Position numbers and translations under genes: made by a program. Shown one piece after another: positions 18,651 to 32,482 of a stretch of 64,000 bases of DNA (position 1 is its first letter; every line of letters begins with the position of its first letter). The notes under the pieces are model-generated. The model did not search any database, was not told the origin of the DNA, and worked only from the letters and a program-made list of their open reading frames with translations. The DNA is from Phalacrocorax aristotelis (lineage: Eukaryota > Chordata > Aves > Suliformes > Phalacrocoracidae). The stretch is taken from NCBI RefSeq assembly GCF_949628215.1, contig NC_134279.1, forward strand, positions 57,276,266-57,340,265, given 5' to 3'.

Positions 18651-21600
18651 TGTCTCTCTTTCTCTCTCTCTAGGCGTTGTCGTGTCTGTGTGACAGCTGT
18701 CACAACTGGTTCTCACTATAAATATATATTAAAAGTTTTAGACTTAAATTTATATAAAAGGCTAGAGGTTTGTCTTTTGCATTAAATGCTTGCACTGGCA
18801 AGCACAGTGAAAGATTATGAAGAAGTAAAGTATGAATATAATATAAATCATTTTCACCTCAATATATAACCACATATATTTATGCACTGGTTAGATAGAA
18901 AGACCGTTCAAAGAAAGTACCCATCTGGAATCTTAAGACCTGGATTTTCAAGCAGTGAAGTTTAAATCCCATTTTAATTCAAAATTCAGTGATGGCTGAA
19001 TGTCTCCTGTTCTCTTAAATGCTTTAGAAAATCCTGACTCCAAATAATTTGTAGAGGAATTACAGTGACAAACATTCACCACGGCAAACCCCTTCCGCTG
19101 GGCTGTGAAGCAAGACAGGCCTGACCGCAGGCTGGTATCATCCATTAGAAACAGTCGCTAAATCTTTCCATTATAAAACAATGCTTTTGGGTGCCTGTAA
19201 TGTTGCAAAACTAACTGGGGTTGGGCTGGTATTTTCTAGATCAGGGACTTCAGCCTGATGTATTTTTTGTGAAAATTTTCCATCAGTGAAAACACTTATT
19301 AATGAAACCCTCACCAAAATAAATTCAGGTGATTGAGAATTGTAAGTAGAAAAACTGCGTTAACCTCTCTGAAAAAAAAAATTAATAACTATCTTTGGAA
19401 AGCTCTGCCTTCCCAGACTTTTGGGCAATGACTTGAAGTGTCAGAGGATAGATCTAGAGGCAGGAGTGAACAGGGATGAGCTATGGGGAAACCCACAGGG
19501 TAATGGGGTAGTACAGGCAGGAAACCAGCAGGGAAAGCTGGCGGCGAAGGAGAGTGTGTAAGGTAAGGAACCAGAAGCAGCAACTAGGTTTTTGAAGATT
19601 GGAAAGATCCCCAGAGAGATTAGGTCTAACAGCAGAGTCTACAAGAAGCCAGTAAGTGTAAGAGGGAGCAACTGGGGCCGGACAGGCAGAGAGAAGGAAT
19701 AAGGAAGAAGTCGCTGGGATGGGGGAGAACCAGGCCTGGGAAGTGGCTGAAGGGGAACAGGCAGCACAGCTGGGCGTGTAATTCAGTAATGTCACATTTT
19801 ATCACTCTTCCACTAACAACCTGTTACACTTACTGGCAAGGCAATAGTTAAACCATGCTCCTGCTCCACCACAGTGCTGGTCCATTCAGAAGCATGGGCC
19901 ACCACTGCTAGCAGTTATGCCCTTGCTCAAGTACTAAGATGTCCCTGAAGAGGACCTTTAAGGTCAAAGTCAGCCATTGAATCTCATGCATAGCAAGGAA
20001 TTTAGTTTTTACCTCATTTGCTTAAAACAAGCTCATGTGCAAGCTGACATTATAAAAGTCTTTGTAATCTTATATTAATAAGACTAGTCAAGTTGTAAAA
20101 TCTAGCCCTGCAGTTCAGCTAGGGAGAAGTTACTGTTTTCTCTGCCACCTTCCCTCTGCTGAGGCACCTCTGACCGAAGCCAGTGGAAGGAGTGTCAGAA
20201 TAGGAAGTGCTTCCGTTACGGCAAGGAGACGGAAACATGAGAGTCCCAGCATGAGGTGGCATGTTTCAGCCTGCTGTGCCCAAAACTGGGGTAGCTCTAC
20301 TTCTTCTTTCATAGGGGTTTTGTGAAGATTAGCGCAGCTGAAGAAGCAGAGCTAAGCACAACAGAAAAGCCCTTCATGACTAAGAAGCCTGCCTGCAGAG
20401 TAGTTTGGGTGCAGGCAGTACGTAAAACCAAGCCACAGATCAAATCATGAACACAAAATGCCAAATCACTGCTGAAGGATCAGCACCCTCCTGCAGGAGG
20501 CTGGGGCACTGGGCAACGGCAGCATTGTACAGTAGACATAAGTGCTGCCAGGCACAAGGAGACTGAGTTTTATTTGCACAGCAGCATTATTTTGTTGCCT
20601 CCTAACATCTGAGTCCTTAAAATACTGCCCTTGCAACGTTTTCTTACAGCTTTGCAGTCAGCTAGCTCACACAGCATGGACAGCAACGCAAGCTGAGTAC
20701 TGACTTGCAAAGTTCATCTTTGTTCTGTAAATGTGCACAGGGGAACAACAGGGAACAAGTTCCCTGGAAGGAACAGAAAAGAAAAAACCCTAACTTTCCT
20801 AACCTGGCACTTAATTATGCTCATCTGCACCATGGGTGACTATAAATGGTTCCCCAGCTGCTTCAGCAGGAAGAAAGCATGAATACAGCTCCAGGTGACA
20901 ATCATATAAATCTTAGTTATTGATAGATCAAACCAATACCACTGATGTGACTTGAGCACTCCTTGAGTGGGGCCTACTTAAAGAAAAGTCTCTGTCTTGG
21001 TTATTTCCTAGCAAGTTCATACATGAACAGCTCTCCAGGGATAAATCCTCCCTGCTGCAGCGTGAAGTCCCTTGGAATACTTGGCAGATCTCTGTATGTG
21101 ATCTTGCCCTGTGAATACAAAAACCCTCCTCCAAAGACTCTTCATCATCTGAAGTACAAAAGCAGCTTCTACTGCAGATGTACAGCGTTAGGGGAAAAAA
21201 AAAACCACACCAACAGATTAATTATCTGAGTCAAGAAAGAAAAAAAGAATCTGACACGAACTTACATAAGAGTGTTGGTAAAAAGCTAAAAAACCTTTTG
21301 TCCTTAAAAACACTTTAAACTCTCCCACTCATCTGGCTGATATAATTGCCACAACCAAGGCAGTCTTTGTAGAAAAACGGAAAGAAACAGGTTTGCTAAT
21401 GATTCAAAGTAGTTTTCCATTAGGAAAGTTAATATTAAATTTAGTTCCCATTTAGGAACAGGGTCAGTAGTCTAGCAGAAAAAGTCTAATTAAACCTTTC
21501 AAAAATGCCTTGTAGTAACGTGAGTGAAAAACTGAAAAATCTTCTTGCAAAAGGATGTGACCCTGGAAGAGCCGACAACTGAACTACTTATTGAAATGAT

Positions 21601-23650
21601 GCAAAGAGGGATTTTATTTTTTTTTCCTAAAGGATAATCCAAAATAAGAAGCAGAGCAGCAAGCAGTTCTAACACAGTCTTTTGACAAAAGGAACATGAA
21701 GGAACCACCCAGGGTACCTTTCCCATCCACAGCATCAGGAAGACTGTTCCAGGGCCAGACTGTTCTCTGGGGGAAGGCGGGGGAACAAAAAAAAAAAAGA
21801 CAAACAAAAACCACCACAACAAACAAGAAACCCCACAATACGTTGACATGTTCATAAACCCACCAAACACCAGCCAGAAGATCACTGTGCATCTCCCCCG
21901 ATGATCCACAAGTGTCTAGTTGTCTACTGAGTAGATGGAGCTTTTGGAACATAGACTTTGGAATTATTCTCCTCCACCCAAAACCCTTGTTTTGAACCTC
22001 CTAGGGACTGAAGCTATATACTGAAGGCCAGAACCAAGGAAATCCGTACAAGGCACAAAGCAGAGGAGCAGAATAGATCAAAGTCAACAAGCTTTGGATA
22101 GGCCTGGCTAAAAGTAGGAGTCATGTCCTTTTCTAAGTTCTCTGTGATAAGATCATACGAGTCTTTACCTATTTGCTTTAATCAAAACCTAAGTTCTTAG
22201 AAGAAGCAACAGATCTGACCTGTTCAGAGAAGCTGGGGACAACTAGGTTCTAAGAAACCTTGCCTTTCTTCAATAGCAAAAGAAAGAACAAATGCCCTCA
22301 TATTTGCGCTTGGAGGTAATTAAGAAGTGTGAACAGCATATTTACTCAGGAGCTTCACTCCAGGAATAGACATAAGCGTTTGGGGTCATAAGTAGGCGTA
22401 TCATGGAAATTTTGCACAACCATAACTTGCAAGAAGAACATTTCCTCATTCAAATTCAACAATTACCCAAGCAAACGTTATTTCATGTCTATCGCCATGG
22501 GACCAGATCTTAGAGGCAGAGATCTCATTCAACATTAAGAAAAAACACACCACCACAAATGTGGTTCCTCCTCTTTCATCCCTTTCCTATCTTTCTCCTT
22601 ATCTCTTGTATTTAATAGACCAATACTTGCTGAAGGAGATTAAAGGCTGCAAAAAAATACTTTTCCCATGAGGAACTTGTCCCTAGGACTAGACTTGGGG
22701 TGCTTTACCAGTGCTTCGACCTTAGTCTAAGGCTAGGGCTGAAAGAAGACCACTCAAAAGAGAGGTACATGCTTTTCATTGTTCTCTGCTCACTTTTGTT
22801 CTGCTGAGGATACATCATTTTGATCCTTTCTCCAGGTGGAGCAGGGCTAGAAAATGGGCTGTCAGGAGAAACTGAGAGCTGCCAAAAGTATTCTCCCACT
22901 GGGGAATTCACCTAAGCTCAGCTCTGGATGTCTTGCTTAGGCATCAGCTTTTGGTAAGGATTAGCACTGACATATCTTTTAATTTACCCTTAGCATCTAG
23001 AGGTCAAAATTATGCACCCCAGCAAGCAAAAGTGAGCAAAGAATTTGAAAAAACCGCATACATCTCTATCCAAGTCACTTGGAAATTGTTTCTTTTATGT
23101 ACATTGGAGATCGAGGATATCAAAGCAATAAACTGCCATAAAACTATTCAAACTTCTCCCTGGAAGCGTCCCTTCCATTTCTGTTACCGTCATGTGTTAC
23201 AGCGCAAGCTAAAGAAATTATAGCTCAGGCATCCCCTTGCAAGGTGACTTGCTCAATATACTTGTGAAGTTAAGTGTTTCATTGCTCAGTTTTCCCTACC
23301 TTCTTCCTCTAATGTCAGTGTCTGAGTGGCCATAGACCTAAGAGCAGCCACGCAGGTTCAACCACAGGTCTGCTAAACCTCCCTACGCTGTCCCTGACAG
23401 CGGCCAGATGGAACACAGAGCACCGCAGGTTTGCTCTTCTCAAAGCCAGAGCCTCACTGACACATCTCCCTTTCATCAAGGCTTCCACGTTGTGCAAATT
23501 CATTAGAATCTTCTTCTGCAGTATCTAATTTTTATTTTCACAAAGGTATCTGTTCTCTTTCATGAGAAAGACAGTCAGTGAGGTACAAATCTACAACCAA
23601 AGATACCTACATATAATTACAACACGCAGAGACAGAAGTTCACATGTGAA
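18651..23650. other. Intergenic, left of the LTR
   Basis: This is the convergent intergenic region. It holds a palindrome at 20749-20766 and an A/C-rich low-complexity tract at 21787-21835. The longest open frames (112 and 136 aa, - strand, about 21.5-21.95 kb) are proline/cysteine/phenylalanine-rich reads opposite that A-rich tract and look spurious. No gene or RNA was recognised. Confidence 0.6.
20749..20766. repeat. Perfect 8-bp palindrome with 2-base spacer
   Basis: CAGGGAAC, AA, GTTCCCTG, preceded by another GGGAACA half-site and overlapping TTCCCTGGAA. It could be a transcription-factor site cluster or chance. Confidence 0.6.
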
Positions 23651-24246
23651 TGTCCTGGTTTCAGCCGGGATAATTTTCTTCATAGTAGCTCATGTTGGGC
23701 TGTGTTTTGGATTTGTGCTAAAGACGGCATCGGTAACATGGAGATGTTTTAGTTGTTGCTAAGTAGCACTTACACTAGTCAAGGACTTTTCGGACTTCTC
23801 CAGCCTCCCATGCTCTGCCAGGGGCACAAGGTGCCAGGAGGGGACAGAGTGGGGACAGCTGAGCCCAACTGACCAAAGGGATACTCCATATCATATGAAG
23901 TCATGCCCAGTATATTAACTGGGGGAAGTTGGCCGGGGAAAGCAGCGATGGCAGGTCAGGGACTGGCAGTGTCTGTCAGCGGGTGGCGAGTGGCTGTGTC
24001 ACTTGGGGATTTTGCTGGGTTTCAGCTCTCTCTCTCTCGTTATTTTCCTTTTCATTATACTATCATCATCATAATTACTATTACTATTTTAATTATTAAA
24101 GTGTTCTTATCTCAACCCACACGTTTTCTTAATTTTGGCCTTCCGATTCTCTCCCCGTCCCGCTGGGGTGGGGGAGTGAGCGAGCGGCTGCGTGGGGCTT
24201 AGCGGCTGCGTGGGGCTTAGCTGCTGACTGGGGCTAAACCACAACA
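23651..24246 (+). mobile_element. Solo LTR of an avian endogenous retrovirus
   Basis: The 596-bp element begins TGTCCTGGTTTCAGC and ends AAACCACAACA, the TG...CA ends of an LTR family common in bird genomes (ERVL-like class as I recall; exact name uncertain). Internal landmarks in order: CATGCCCAGTATATTAACTGGGG, where TATATT stands at the TATA-box position (23911); CATTATTA-type repeats; ATTAAA at 24095-24100 as poly(A) signal; the TCTCAACCCAC segment; and a 3' GAGCGGCTGCGTGG region. An 18-bp unit is duplicated perfectly at 24185-24202 and 24203-24220. No gag, pol or env follows on either side, so it is solo. I see no exact target-site duplication, suggesting an old insertion. Confidence 0.85.
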
Positions 24247-25135
24247 GTTTGTATGTGCCTCAAATGCAAGATGGATTTTCTTCTTTACTGCAGCTTGATT
24301 TGGAAAAACCATTTTGACCCAAAACTTATTATTTTTTGTATCCAGAGTGGCCTGATTTATTTCAATGGTAAACTGCTGTTCAATCGGTATTTCGGGGGCG
24401 GAGGGGGAGGGAGTGGGGCGGGGAACGACAGGGGAACTATGGGGGACGGACGACACCACAAAAACACCACCTCTAAAACGCTGAATATCAGTTTACACTA
24501 GAGCACATTTAAGCCACGTCGTTTGTAGGAAAGAGGGCCTAGAAAAGATCCTACTAAGCCCCAATTCAGCACCAAGAGAACTGAAGGAGTTTACATTTTT
24601 TTAAAAAAAGTCACTACAGAACTTGGGTAAGTTGCTGTAGGTAATTTACTAGAGGCCCAGCTGGCACAGCTTCTGAGAAGGCAGAAATTATGTCCCTTTC
24701 CTAAGGTTTTCAAAAAGTTTAATTTAAATGGTAAAGGGAGGTTTACTTTCCATGATCTTTTAATGAAGGTCCCCATAAAATATTAGGGCGGACAGACAAA
24801 ACTGATTCTTGAACAGAACTGTTACGATCACCTCCAAACTGCTGACCGCAAGGTCCCACCTCAGCCTACTACCAACCATTTAACACAATCGTTTAAAAAT
24901 GGCTCTTCAACAAATGCCACAAATGGCAAACAAAGGAAGGCTTTTGAAGATTCCAGGTTATGTTATACAGAAAGACAGAGCGCTCTCCCTCTTTTGAAGT
25001 GGCTGAGACCATCTGCCCGGTGATTCAGACAGCCCAAAAGAGAGTCCCAGTATTTGGACTGGACCTCAAGCAGACAACGCCCTAAAGCCTGTCACTTCCC
25101 TGCTCAGGCAGATTATGTGCCATTTGGTTCATTTT

Positions 25136-25187
25136 TTAAAAAAAACAAACAAAAAAAAACAAACCAAAACAAAAAAAAAACACCAAA
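25136..25187. repeat. A-rich simple tract
   Basis: AAAAAACAAACAAAAAAAAA is followed by more A/C-rich units. This is low-complexity DNA with no attached element recognised upstream. Confidence 0.8.
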
Positions 25188-28100
25188 GAAAACCCAACTC
25201 TTGGCAATGGTATCGCCACCCAAAGAGAACATTGCTGAATGTGGGAGATGAGTTAGTAACACGCAGCCTTTTCCAATCTGAACACCACACATTACTGTCC
25301 AGCATCCCTGCAAGAAAATCCCTTGAGAAAAAGAAATCTCTTAACTATGAAATGAAATGTCTTTAGCAATCAAGACATATGCTGCACATCCAAAAATCTT
25401 TCCTGAAATGTGTTGCTTGCCCACCTTGTTTCTGATATACCAGACAGACAAAAATGCCAGTTTTTCCAAGTTTCTCCACTATACCACCCAGGCTTCTTGC
25501 ATTTTTGTCTCTTCCTTCCAACAACATATAATTTTGTTTAGCCCAATTAGTAGTTCTTTCCGTAACTGGATAATTCACCAGTTTTCATCAGTATCAGTGA
25601 CAAGAAGTGGCACTTTAATGAACCAGACTGTATGTTAAATCCTTTCTAAGCTGCCTAATTTCAAGTGAATGATACCCAGCTTTTTCTTAAGAGGCTTGGA
25701 CAGCTTTGCTGGGATTGGCAAGCTACGGTTAGGGAAGTCTGATACGTAAACCCAACCTCTTCAAGTAATTCTCTATACCCTTGACTATACACAGACGTGC
25801 AATCCATCTATCTTACTACCTTTTCTTCACGTCATCCTTAGATCTGGATCAGGACTGGTAGTCCAAACTGGAGACAGTGCCAGTGGGGCCTCTGGGCCAG
25901 GCAGACAGAGCTTACTGTGCACTGGGGAAGGAACCGCGCACTCTGGGGGCGAATAGCATGAAAGGCACAGCTGCCAGTGAAGTACGGAGTACTAATAAAT
26001 ACAGCTTGGCTATTCTAGGCAGGTTGCTCACGTACCGAGTGCGTGCTATTTAACAGAGGGTGTACTGTCAACATCACAAAGGCAAATTGAATAACTAGTA
26101 CAAATAGATGGATATAACCTTTGTTTTGCATCCATAAAATACTGTTATATGCATTTTGAATTCAGAAACGTAGCAAATCATCAACTGCCTGAAGCCAGTG
26201 TTAATGCTTACCTTCACAATATATATAAAATTGCTTGAATTAACAGAACACAACCTTTACCAGCTATGTAACATTTTACTGAATAATTACAGCTTCCAGA
26301 CATTTTACAGGATGTACTGAATTCAAGTATAATTACAAAAGAAAGAATATATGCAGAGAAATGTTTAAAAGTCTGCACCTCGCAAATCAAAATGACTCCC
26401 CCATACTAATGTGAAGTATATGAAGAGACAGAATGAAAAAGCCAATACAGCAAAAAGCATGGCAGGGGAAGGGGCAAGGGAAATACATTTGATTAAAAGG
26501 CTGCATGGAAAAACATGTTTCAGCTTTGAGATTGCCCTTGAAAGTTCTACCACCAGTGAAAATCCTCACTGTTAACTGCCACATTTAATACCATTTTGGC
26601 AACAGCCAAAATGCTTTCCAAATGCTTTAGGCACTTTTCAAATGCTTCTTCCCACATAGTTCTTCAGCATCTTTAATTTGAAGACCAACTTACAGAAAAA
26701 AATATCCTTTATATTACATCATTTATACAACATTGCATATTTGTTTTTCTTCTGTCATCAGCTTTGAAGCAGCTGATCACAACCTCAAAAGTTTTAAAGA
26801 CAGCTAAATTTAGATTACAAAAATCAAACATACCCTCGAGTGTGGAACTGTATTGCACTACTTTCAACAGACACCTTCTCCCCGTAACAGCACTAGGAAC
26901 GCTGACAATACGAAAATTTGACCAGGCCTACTGTTAGTGTAAAGCTTCGAGAAAGTAACCAAGACTGTTTATTTTAATTCGTGGCTTTGATTTGCACAGA
27001 AAAAAGAAATTGTCCTCAGGAGCCTCATGTAATATACGATAGAATGAAAATCTTCTGTCTACCTACTATAATCTGTTATGGTATCTGTCTGTGGTATTTA
27101 AAAAGCATACACCCTTTTCACATACCATTTTGAATGTTTTCTTTAACTCCTTTTCAGAATGTGATGATTTAACTAGAAATCTTGCTCATCCACAGACATT
27201 TAAGCAACTTGAAAAATACGGACTAACATATTCGCCAAAGATTACAGTTCACTGCAAGAATTCTGTAGACCTTAGAACGCTGCACCTTTTTTTTTTTCCC
27301 TACATCTTCAGTATGGTGCTTCAATCATTTTCTGACTGAAAGAATAAATTCATTTTCTCTTTAATTCACTCCAGCTCCCATTTCCACAATTAAAATTACT
27401 CACCCTCCACTCACCAAATACATACCTCACCACCAAAGCTCCATCACCCTGAGCAAAAACACTAAGTTTTCAGAGGGCAAATAGGTTTATACCTGCAAGA
27501 CCGAACACCATATCAGGAAACAGTTAAACAGAGACACTGGCTTTTATTACAGAAAAAAAAAGAGTATTTGCTCGGGGTGGGAGGGAGGAATCACCCACCT
27601 ATCTGAATATTGCTAAAAGAAAGAGAATGTCATACTACATAGTTTTATGCATTCTGATCAAGTATCATTTCTTATTGTTCTTTTCCTCTCCAATCATCAT
27701 TTCTTATTTCTGGCCACATTTTCTAGATTGTGTTCATCTTTTCCTATTCCCACGTGCTCAAGACCTTAGGTTTTTTTTCCTTCCTTGTATTCTTTTCTTT
27801 TTACTACACTCTTTGTTTTAGTTTCTTTTCTTCTGCTTCAGCAAAGCCTGATTGACTGCAGTTTCTATAGTCCATACAACCACTTAGAGCTCCTGGCACA
27901 TTTTATTTTCCTCAAAGGGCACGCATTTCAAAAATTGGACTGTTGTGCTTTAAATCCTGGATTCCTATTTCTTTTTGTATGTAATAAAGATATAGGCTAC
28001 TTTTGATCTTAATTATTTGTGTCTCACCAACAAGAAAGGAAAAATTACTTACTTAAGCGACGCAACCCCTCTACAAAAAAAACCCACACATCTTTTCGGT

Positions 28101-28581
28101 ACACCTCGACTTCTCATATACATTAAGCAGGTAAACTGCAAAAGAGATGTTAGTTGTCCTCTCTATTCAGAGCTAACAATAAGAATAGAAGCAATCAATA
28201 TTAATCAATTGTTCTATTCTACCAAGACAAAATGCCTTAGGAACATATGACTGTAACGCAAAATACTTTTCTTTCAAATCAAACAATATGCTTCTGTGGA
28301 TTCTTTTGTAAGAAATACATCTAAATCAACTTTAGAAAAAGGATTACTTAATTGAGAATTTTCAAAAATTGCCACACTTTCAATACACAAAAGCCTAAAA
28401 ACTCTTTGCAGGAAGCCTGCACCTGATGCACTTGTCATTAGTAGACACACTTCCATAATGCATAATTTTTCCTTTGTTATGGAAAAAAGATAAGTCAGCT
28501 AAAAATTATAATAGATAAGAACACAGAATTGCAATCAGTGTATTACCTAGACAAAACACATCTAAAATTCTTCCCCGTACT

Positions 28582-28599
28582 CCCCCTTATCAAAGGGGG
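28582..28599. repeat. Perfect 7-bp hairpin
   Basis: CCCCCTT, loop ATCA, AAGGGGG, in the intergenic region just beyond the likely SLC30A9 3' end. No T-run or other feature suggests a specific role. Confidence 0.65.
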
Positions 28600-29440
28600 G
28601 CCAGTGAAAATCTCAATAAAAACCTGAGTCTCCGGATATAGCTGGAAAAAATGCACCTGCCAGAATCCGAAAACTCTGGTAGTTTCAGCTAACACGATCT
28701 GTGGCTTTCAAAACAGCAATCACTGTTGTCAGCTATCAGTGAACAAGAAGTACAGTACAAAACCCAGAGACCAAGAGTAGCATCTAGCTTGGCTATTAAA
28801 AACATAAGATGCTCATAATGGCTTCCTCCTCTAAAAGTAAGAGTTATTAGAAAAATAATAAAATCTGTGTGGGAATTCAAGGAAGGAGAAAAGCAGAGGC
28901 TACAAAACCTTCAGCTTGAGTGTGAGTCACAGAGGATAAAGGACGCACCTTGTCCTTGAAAAAATACATTCTCCTGTACCCTAAGTCCCTACTACTTCTA
29001 GACCAGAACGCCCAGCAACCAGTCCCTGTAATACAGTAGTCCCCTAAAGTATTTACTACTACAATATGCCTAATGCTCTAGAAATTGGAGGGGTAGAGGG
29101 GGACCACGTCAGATACTAAATTCCACAGCATATAAAGGAGACACTTCAGCATTTTATCCTTTATAGAAAAACAAATTCTACAGGCAAACATGTATTATTA
29201 GTGTCCAGCCAACTTTGACTTAAAATACATTAAGGTCACTCAATATATTGGAACACTAAGACAATTTTTTCAAACATCACAAGTTTTACAGAATTATGAG
29301 ACATTGTGCAACATGTAAGCAATCTTTCACAAAGCAGAGGGCAGCAGTGCTTGGAACACAATTTGAAAAAATAGAACCTGCTAGGCAAGTCTACAAAAAT
29401 AAATTATTTTAAGAGACCACACCTTCATTGCAAAAATTCC

Positions 29441-32437
29441 TAGAATATAACTTTATTGTTAGCTAAATCCTTGCTGCTTTTCCTTAAAATCAATCTAAAA
29501 GAAACTATGTAACTGCATTTGTGATAAAGAAAAAAATCCACTCCTCCACACTCTGCAAGTTTTCTTTAATTCTGAGGATGCTATCATGTAAATGTATTAG
29601 CTAAATATTTTCCCCAAAAACACTAAACCAAAAGTAAACTAAGTACTGGACCCATATCACCTCAAGTTTTAGACCATAAAGAGAGATAAGGAAAAAAAAA
29701 AGCATTAAAAGTGTCAAAACCATTAATCTGCAAATTATAATATATATTAAAACGTAACAGCTTGGAATTACTTTTCCTTTCCAACCTGACAGGCTCAATG
29801 AGTCGCTATTTTCATCCAACTGCGAGACATGTAAACTTAGAAGGAAGGTACTGCCAAAACCAGTCTGCCTGCCTTTTTGTGGTGTATCACCATCCAGGTC
29901 ATTTTTAAAAATGGAACTGGGCCCTCAAACTATGCAACTTACGTACCCCAAACTATTTAAGTTCTGGCTTCTTAAATTTGACATATTGTGATGCTGTAAT
30001 CATTAACATAACTGGGAGAAAAGGAACTGTATTTTGTCTTGGAATACAAACAAAAGGTGTGTGGATGGGTATGTTTCTGACTGAGATAAGGAAATTAAGA
30101 TCAGAATTCATCCGAGTTACATCTCAATGCATAAGAAACATTTTAATTGGCTTTTGGAGCAGATGCCCTGTAGGAATATAAGCTCATGCCTCCTCTTAAA
30201 CAAGATACAGGAACACTTCAGTATGGAGATAACATTTACTAACCTCTCAGTGAAACTTCTGCCCTGCAAAGTGCATACTAACTACTCATTCATCAGTAAC
30301 TCCAGCATACAAACCACTGAGATCACACTGGCTGTCTCCACTAACCTCCCCAGTAAGAACATTTTCCCAGTTTTACTTCTTTTTGGATTTTTAAGATTTC
30401 CGCAATAACAGGCTTATTAAAGTGTTTATTCAAATTCAAAATGCATATAAATATTCTAGGAAGAAGGAAAGAGGTTATGCATCATCAGATTCCAGTGCTC
30501 TTCATGAGTAAGACTAACATCAGCAGAGTGCATACTGAGATGAGATGAAGTTTACATGGAAGGGCGAGGAGAAAGGTAATGTGCTAAGATATGCCTTATT
30601 TACTTGATACAGTTCCAAATTACCTTCAAATTGCATTTCAGATTATCAGGCTTAAACATACTAACTAGTTCTACAACGGGCAAAAACCAGATAAAGTGAG
30701 CCTTCTTTTGGATTAGCCATAATAAGCTAATGTGCTATAAAGAAGCCACCGGTGAACAGGGATTACTGACAAGGGTACCCTCAATTACTGTATGTGAAGT
30801 CCCACCTGTAACTGAACTCTGGAATGTTTTTCTACTCAAAATGACCAGCATGCAAAGTGCTCTGCTGTTGTCAAAAGGGATGCTATTTTATAAATTCTCA
30901 TAATTCACTGGTAAGTGACACTTAGTACGAAAAAAAGCATTCTAAAAAGCTTTTAGTTAAATCTGGACATGTTGGTCTCTACAATTATTATTTGCTGCAA
31001 TGCTTACAATTTCATCTTACACTGATCTTCGAAGACTTGTGTTTCACATCAGCGTTTCTTCTTTCAGCAAGTCAGTCATTACTCAGCAACTGAGTCACTA
31101 GGAGGGTCTTCTTACCACCTCTCACCCATGAGCTATTCTCATTTTACTGAAATATGTTAAAGTGCATAAAGGATTCTCCTCAGAGTTATTTATACGGAGT
31201 TGTTTCACTTATATTTTGACTTGCATAATCAGTACTCATAGCCTTATTAATAAAGACTGGGTCTCAAAGAATCTGGTACAACTTGGGTGCCTATTGCAGA
31301 ACGCCTTGAGGCTGATTATATACAGTGCTAGAACTGCACATTTCAAAATTACAAACTCTAAGCACTTATCTCAGGATTGTTGAGGACAACTGATAGAAAT
31401 TACTTCTCTTTCCTGAACAAGGAAGGTCAACTTGTAAAAAAACCCAAAGCAAGCTGTTTAGAATTCAGATAACGGATAACATCTAGTGGTAAATAAGTTA
31501 AAAATACAATGTATCCATTTTTTAATTATAAATAGTTCTAATACATGTTTACTATTTTAACTTCCAACTGCACCTCTTATACCTTCTAGCAAAAACCATA
31601 TCTGCCAATACAGCCTATGAAAAGTATAAAAAGCCAAAAATGCCAGGTAACTTTTAATAAGCACTACCATAAATATCTCCCAGATTACATCTGAAGATAC
31701 TTACAAAAATGAGAACAAGTGTCAAAGGAGGGGGGGCGGGAGGGAACAGAGGAAGTTCACTGAAATCTCTACACACTAATTTCTTCACAGTAACTTAACA
31801 TACTCTGGCTAATCACACACAGCTGACTCCACTGAGGAAAAAAAACCTTATTTTTCTGAAGTGTGGCTGGTAATCACAACAGTGGCAAAAAGCAGGGTTC
31901 CAGGTCACGGTACTTGAGAGAAGGCCAGCGCCTGTTTGAAAGAATTCATCTCATAGAAAAGAAAAACTGTGGAAAAATTACGCAGTTGAAATACTACAAT
32001 TAGTTTAAGGTTGGCAGGTTCCACTGGAACAAACTCTTCCTAGCTATCTTAATATCTCCCAAGAACCTTTAATGATATCTTGAAAGAAACTAAAGAAGTG
32101 CAAACTGACCGCAAAGGGACACAAATGGAAAAACTAAGTGTGTTGTGTATTTTCAGGCAAACCTCAAGTCTTAAGTTCTGAAATGCAGTAAATATACTCT
32201 GACAGACTCCTGTGGACTTTAAGTCAAGTAGCTTTTTAAAACTGATTTTGCCATGGAAATTTTTGTCTGCAAGTCTAGCGCTCTTCCAGAAACAGAAGCA
32301 GTGCTAACAGTCCAGGCAGCCTACAGCAAAAGTAAGCGAGGTATGGTGCTGAGGTCACTGCAACTTCAGAAGCTTTCCAGCCCTTTATGTGACTTCTTTC
32401 CAAAACGGTAGCAACCTGAAGATTTCTTCTACAAAGT
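29441..32437 (-). other. SLC30A9: Probable SLC30A9 3' UTR
   Basis: About 3 kb lies beyond the SLC30A9 stop on the - strand, without further coding homology. The end is inferred from the - strand AATAAA at 29451-29456. Other - strand hexamers lie at 30425-30430 and 27543-27548, so alternative ends are possible. The region is AT-rich with no strong repeats. Confidence 0.45.
29451..29456 (-). terminator. Candidate SLC30A9 poly(A) signal
   Basis: Read on the - strand, AACAATAAAGTTATATTCTAG is followed about 25 bases later by GAAGGTGTGGTCTCTT, a GT-rich downstream element. This spacing is better than at the hexamer at 30425-30430, which has little GT-rich sequence after it. Confidence 0.45.
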
Positions 32438-32482
32438 CTATAGTATCTCCAGATCCACATGACGGACATCAGGATTTCGTTG
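32438..32482 (-). CDS. SLC30A9: SLC30A9 last coding exon
   Basis: The acceptor CATTTCAG precedes CAA CGA AAT CCT, giving 14 codons QRNPDVRHVDLEIL and TAG at 32438-32440. The first residue is Gln where human has Lys, and Asp replaces Glu; the rest matches. It is too short for a simple open-frame search, but phase 0 with the previous exon and the exact C-terminus make it secure. Confidence 0.95.
   Translation of the reverse strand, partial: QRNPDVRHVDLEIL

Larger units (their letters stand above)
24247..29440. other. Intergenic, right of the LTR
   Basis: This is AT-rich sequence between the LTR and the likely end of SLC30A9 transcripts. It includes an A-rich simple tract (25136-25187), a perfect hairpin at 28582-28599 and T-rich stretches around 27.6-27.85 kb. 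A - strand AATAAA at 27543-27548 with GT-rich sequence beyond could be an alternative distal SLC30A9 poly(A) site. Open frames here are short and unrecognised. Confidence 0.55.

Noticed and set aside
21499..21952. - strand frames of 136 and 112 aa with Phe/Val-rich stretches
   Set aside because: The hydrophobic runs are simply the reverse of an A/C-rich low-complexity tract; two different frames are open over the same bases.
23641..24256. Target-site duplication for the LTR
   Set aside because: The bases next to the two ends (GTGAA and GTTTG) do not match, so no duplication is claimed.
27627..27821. Hydrophobic + strand frame resembling a membrane peptide
   Set aside because: Produced by a T-rich tract; no conserved motif.
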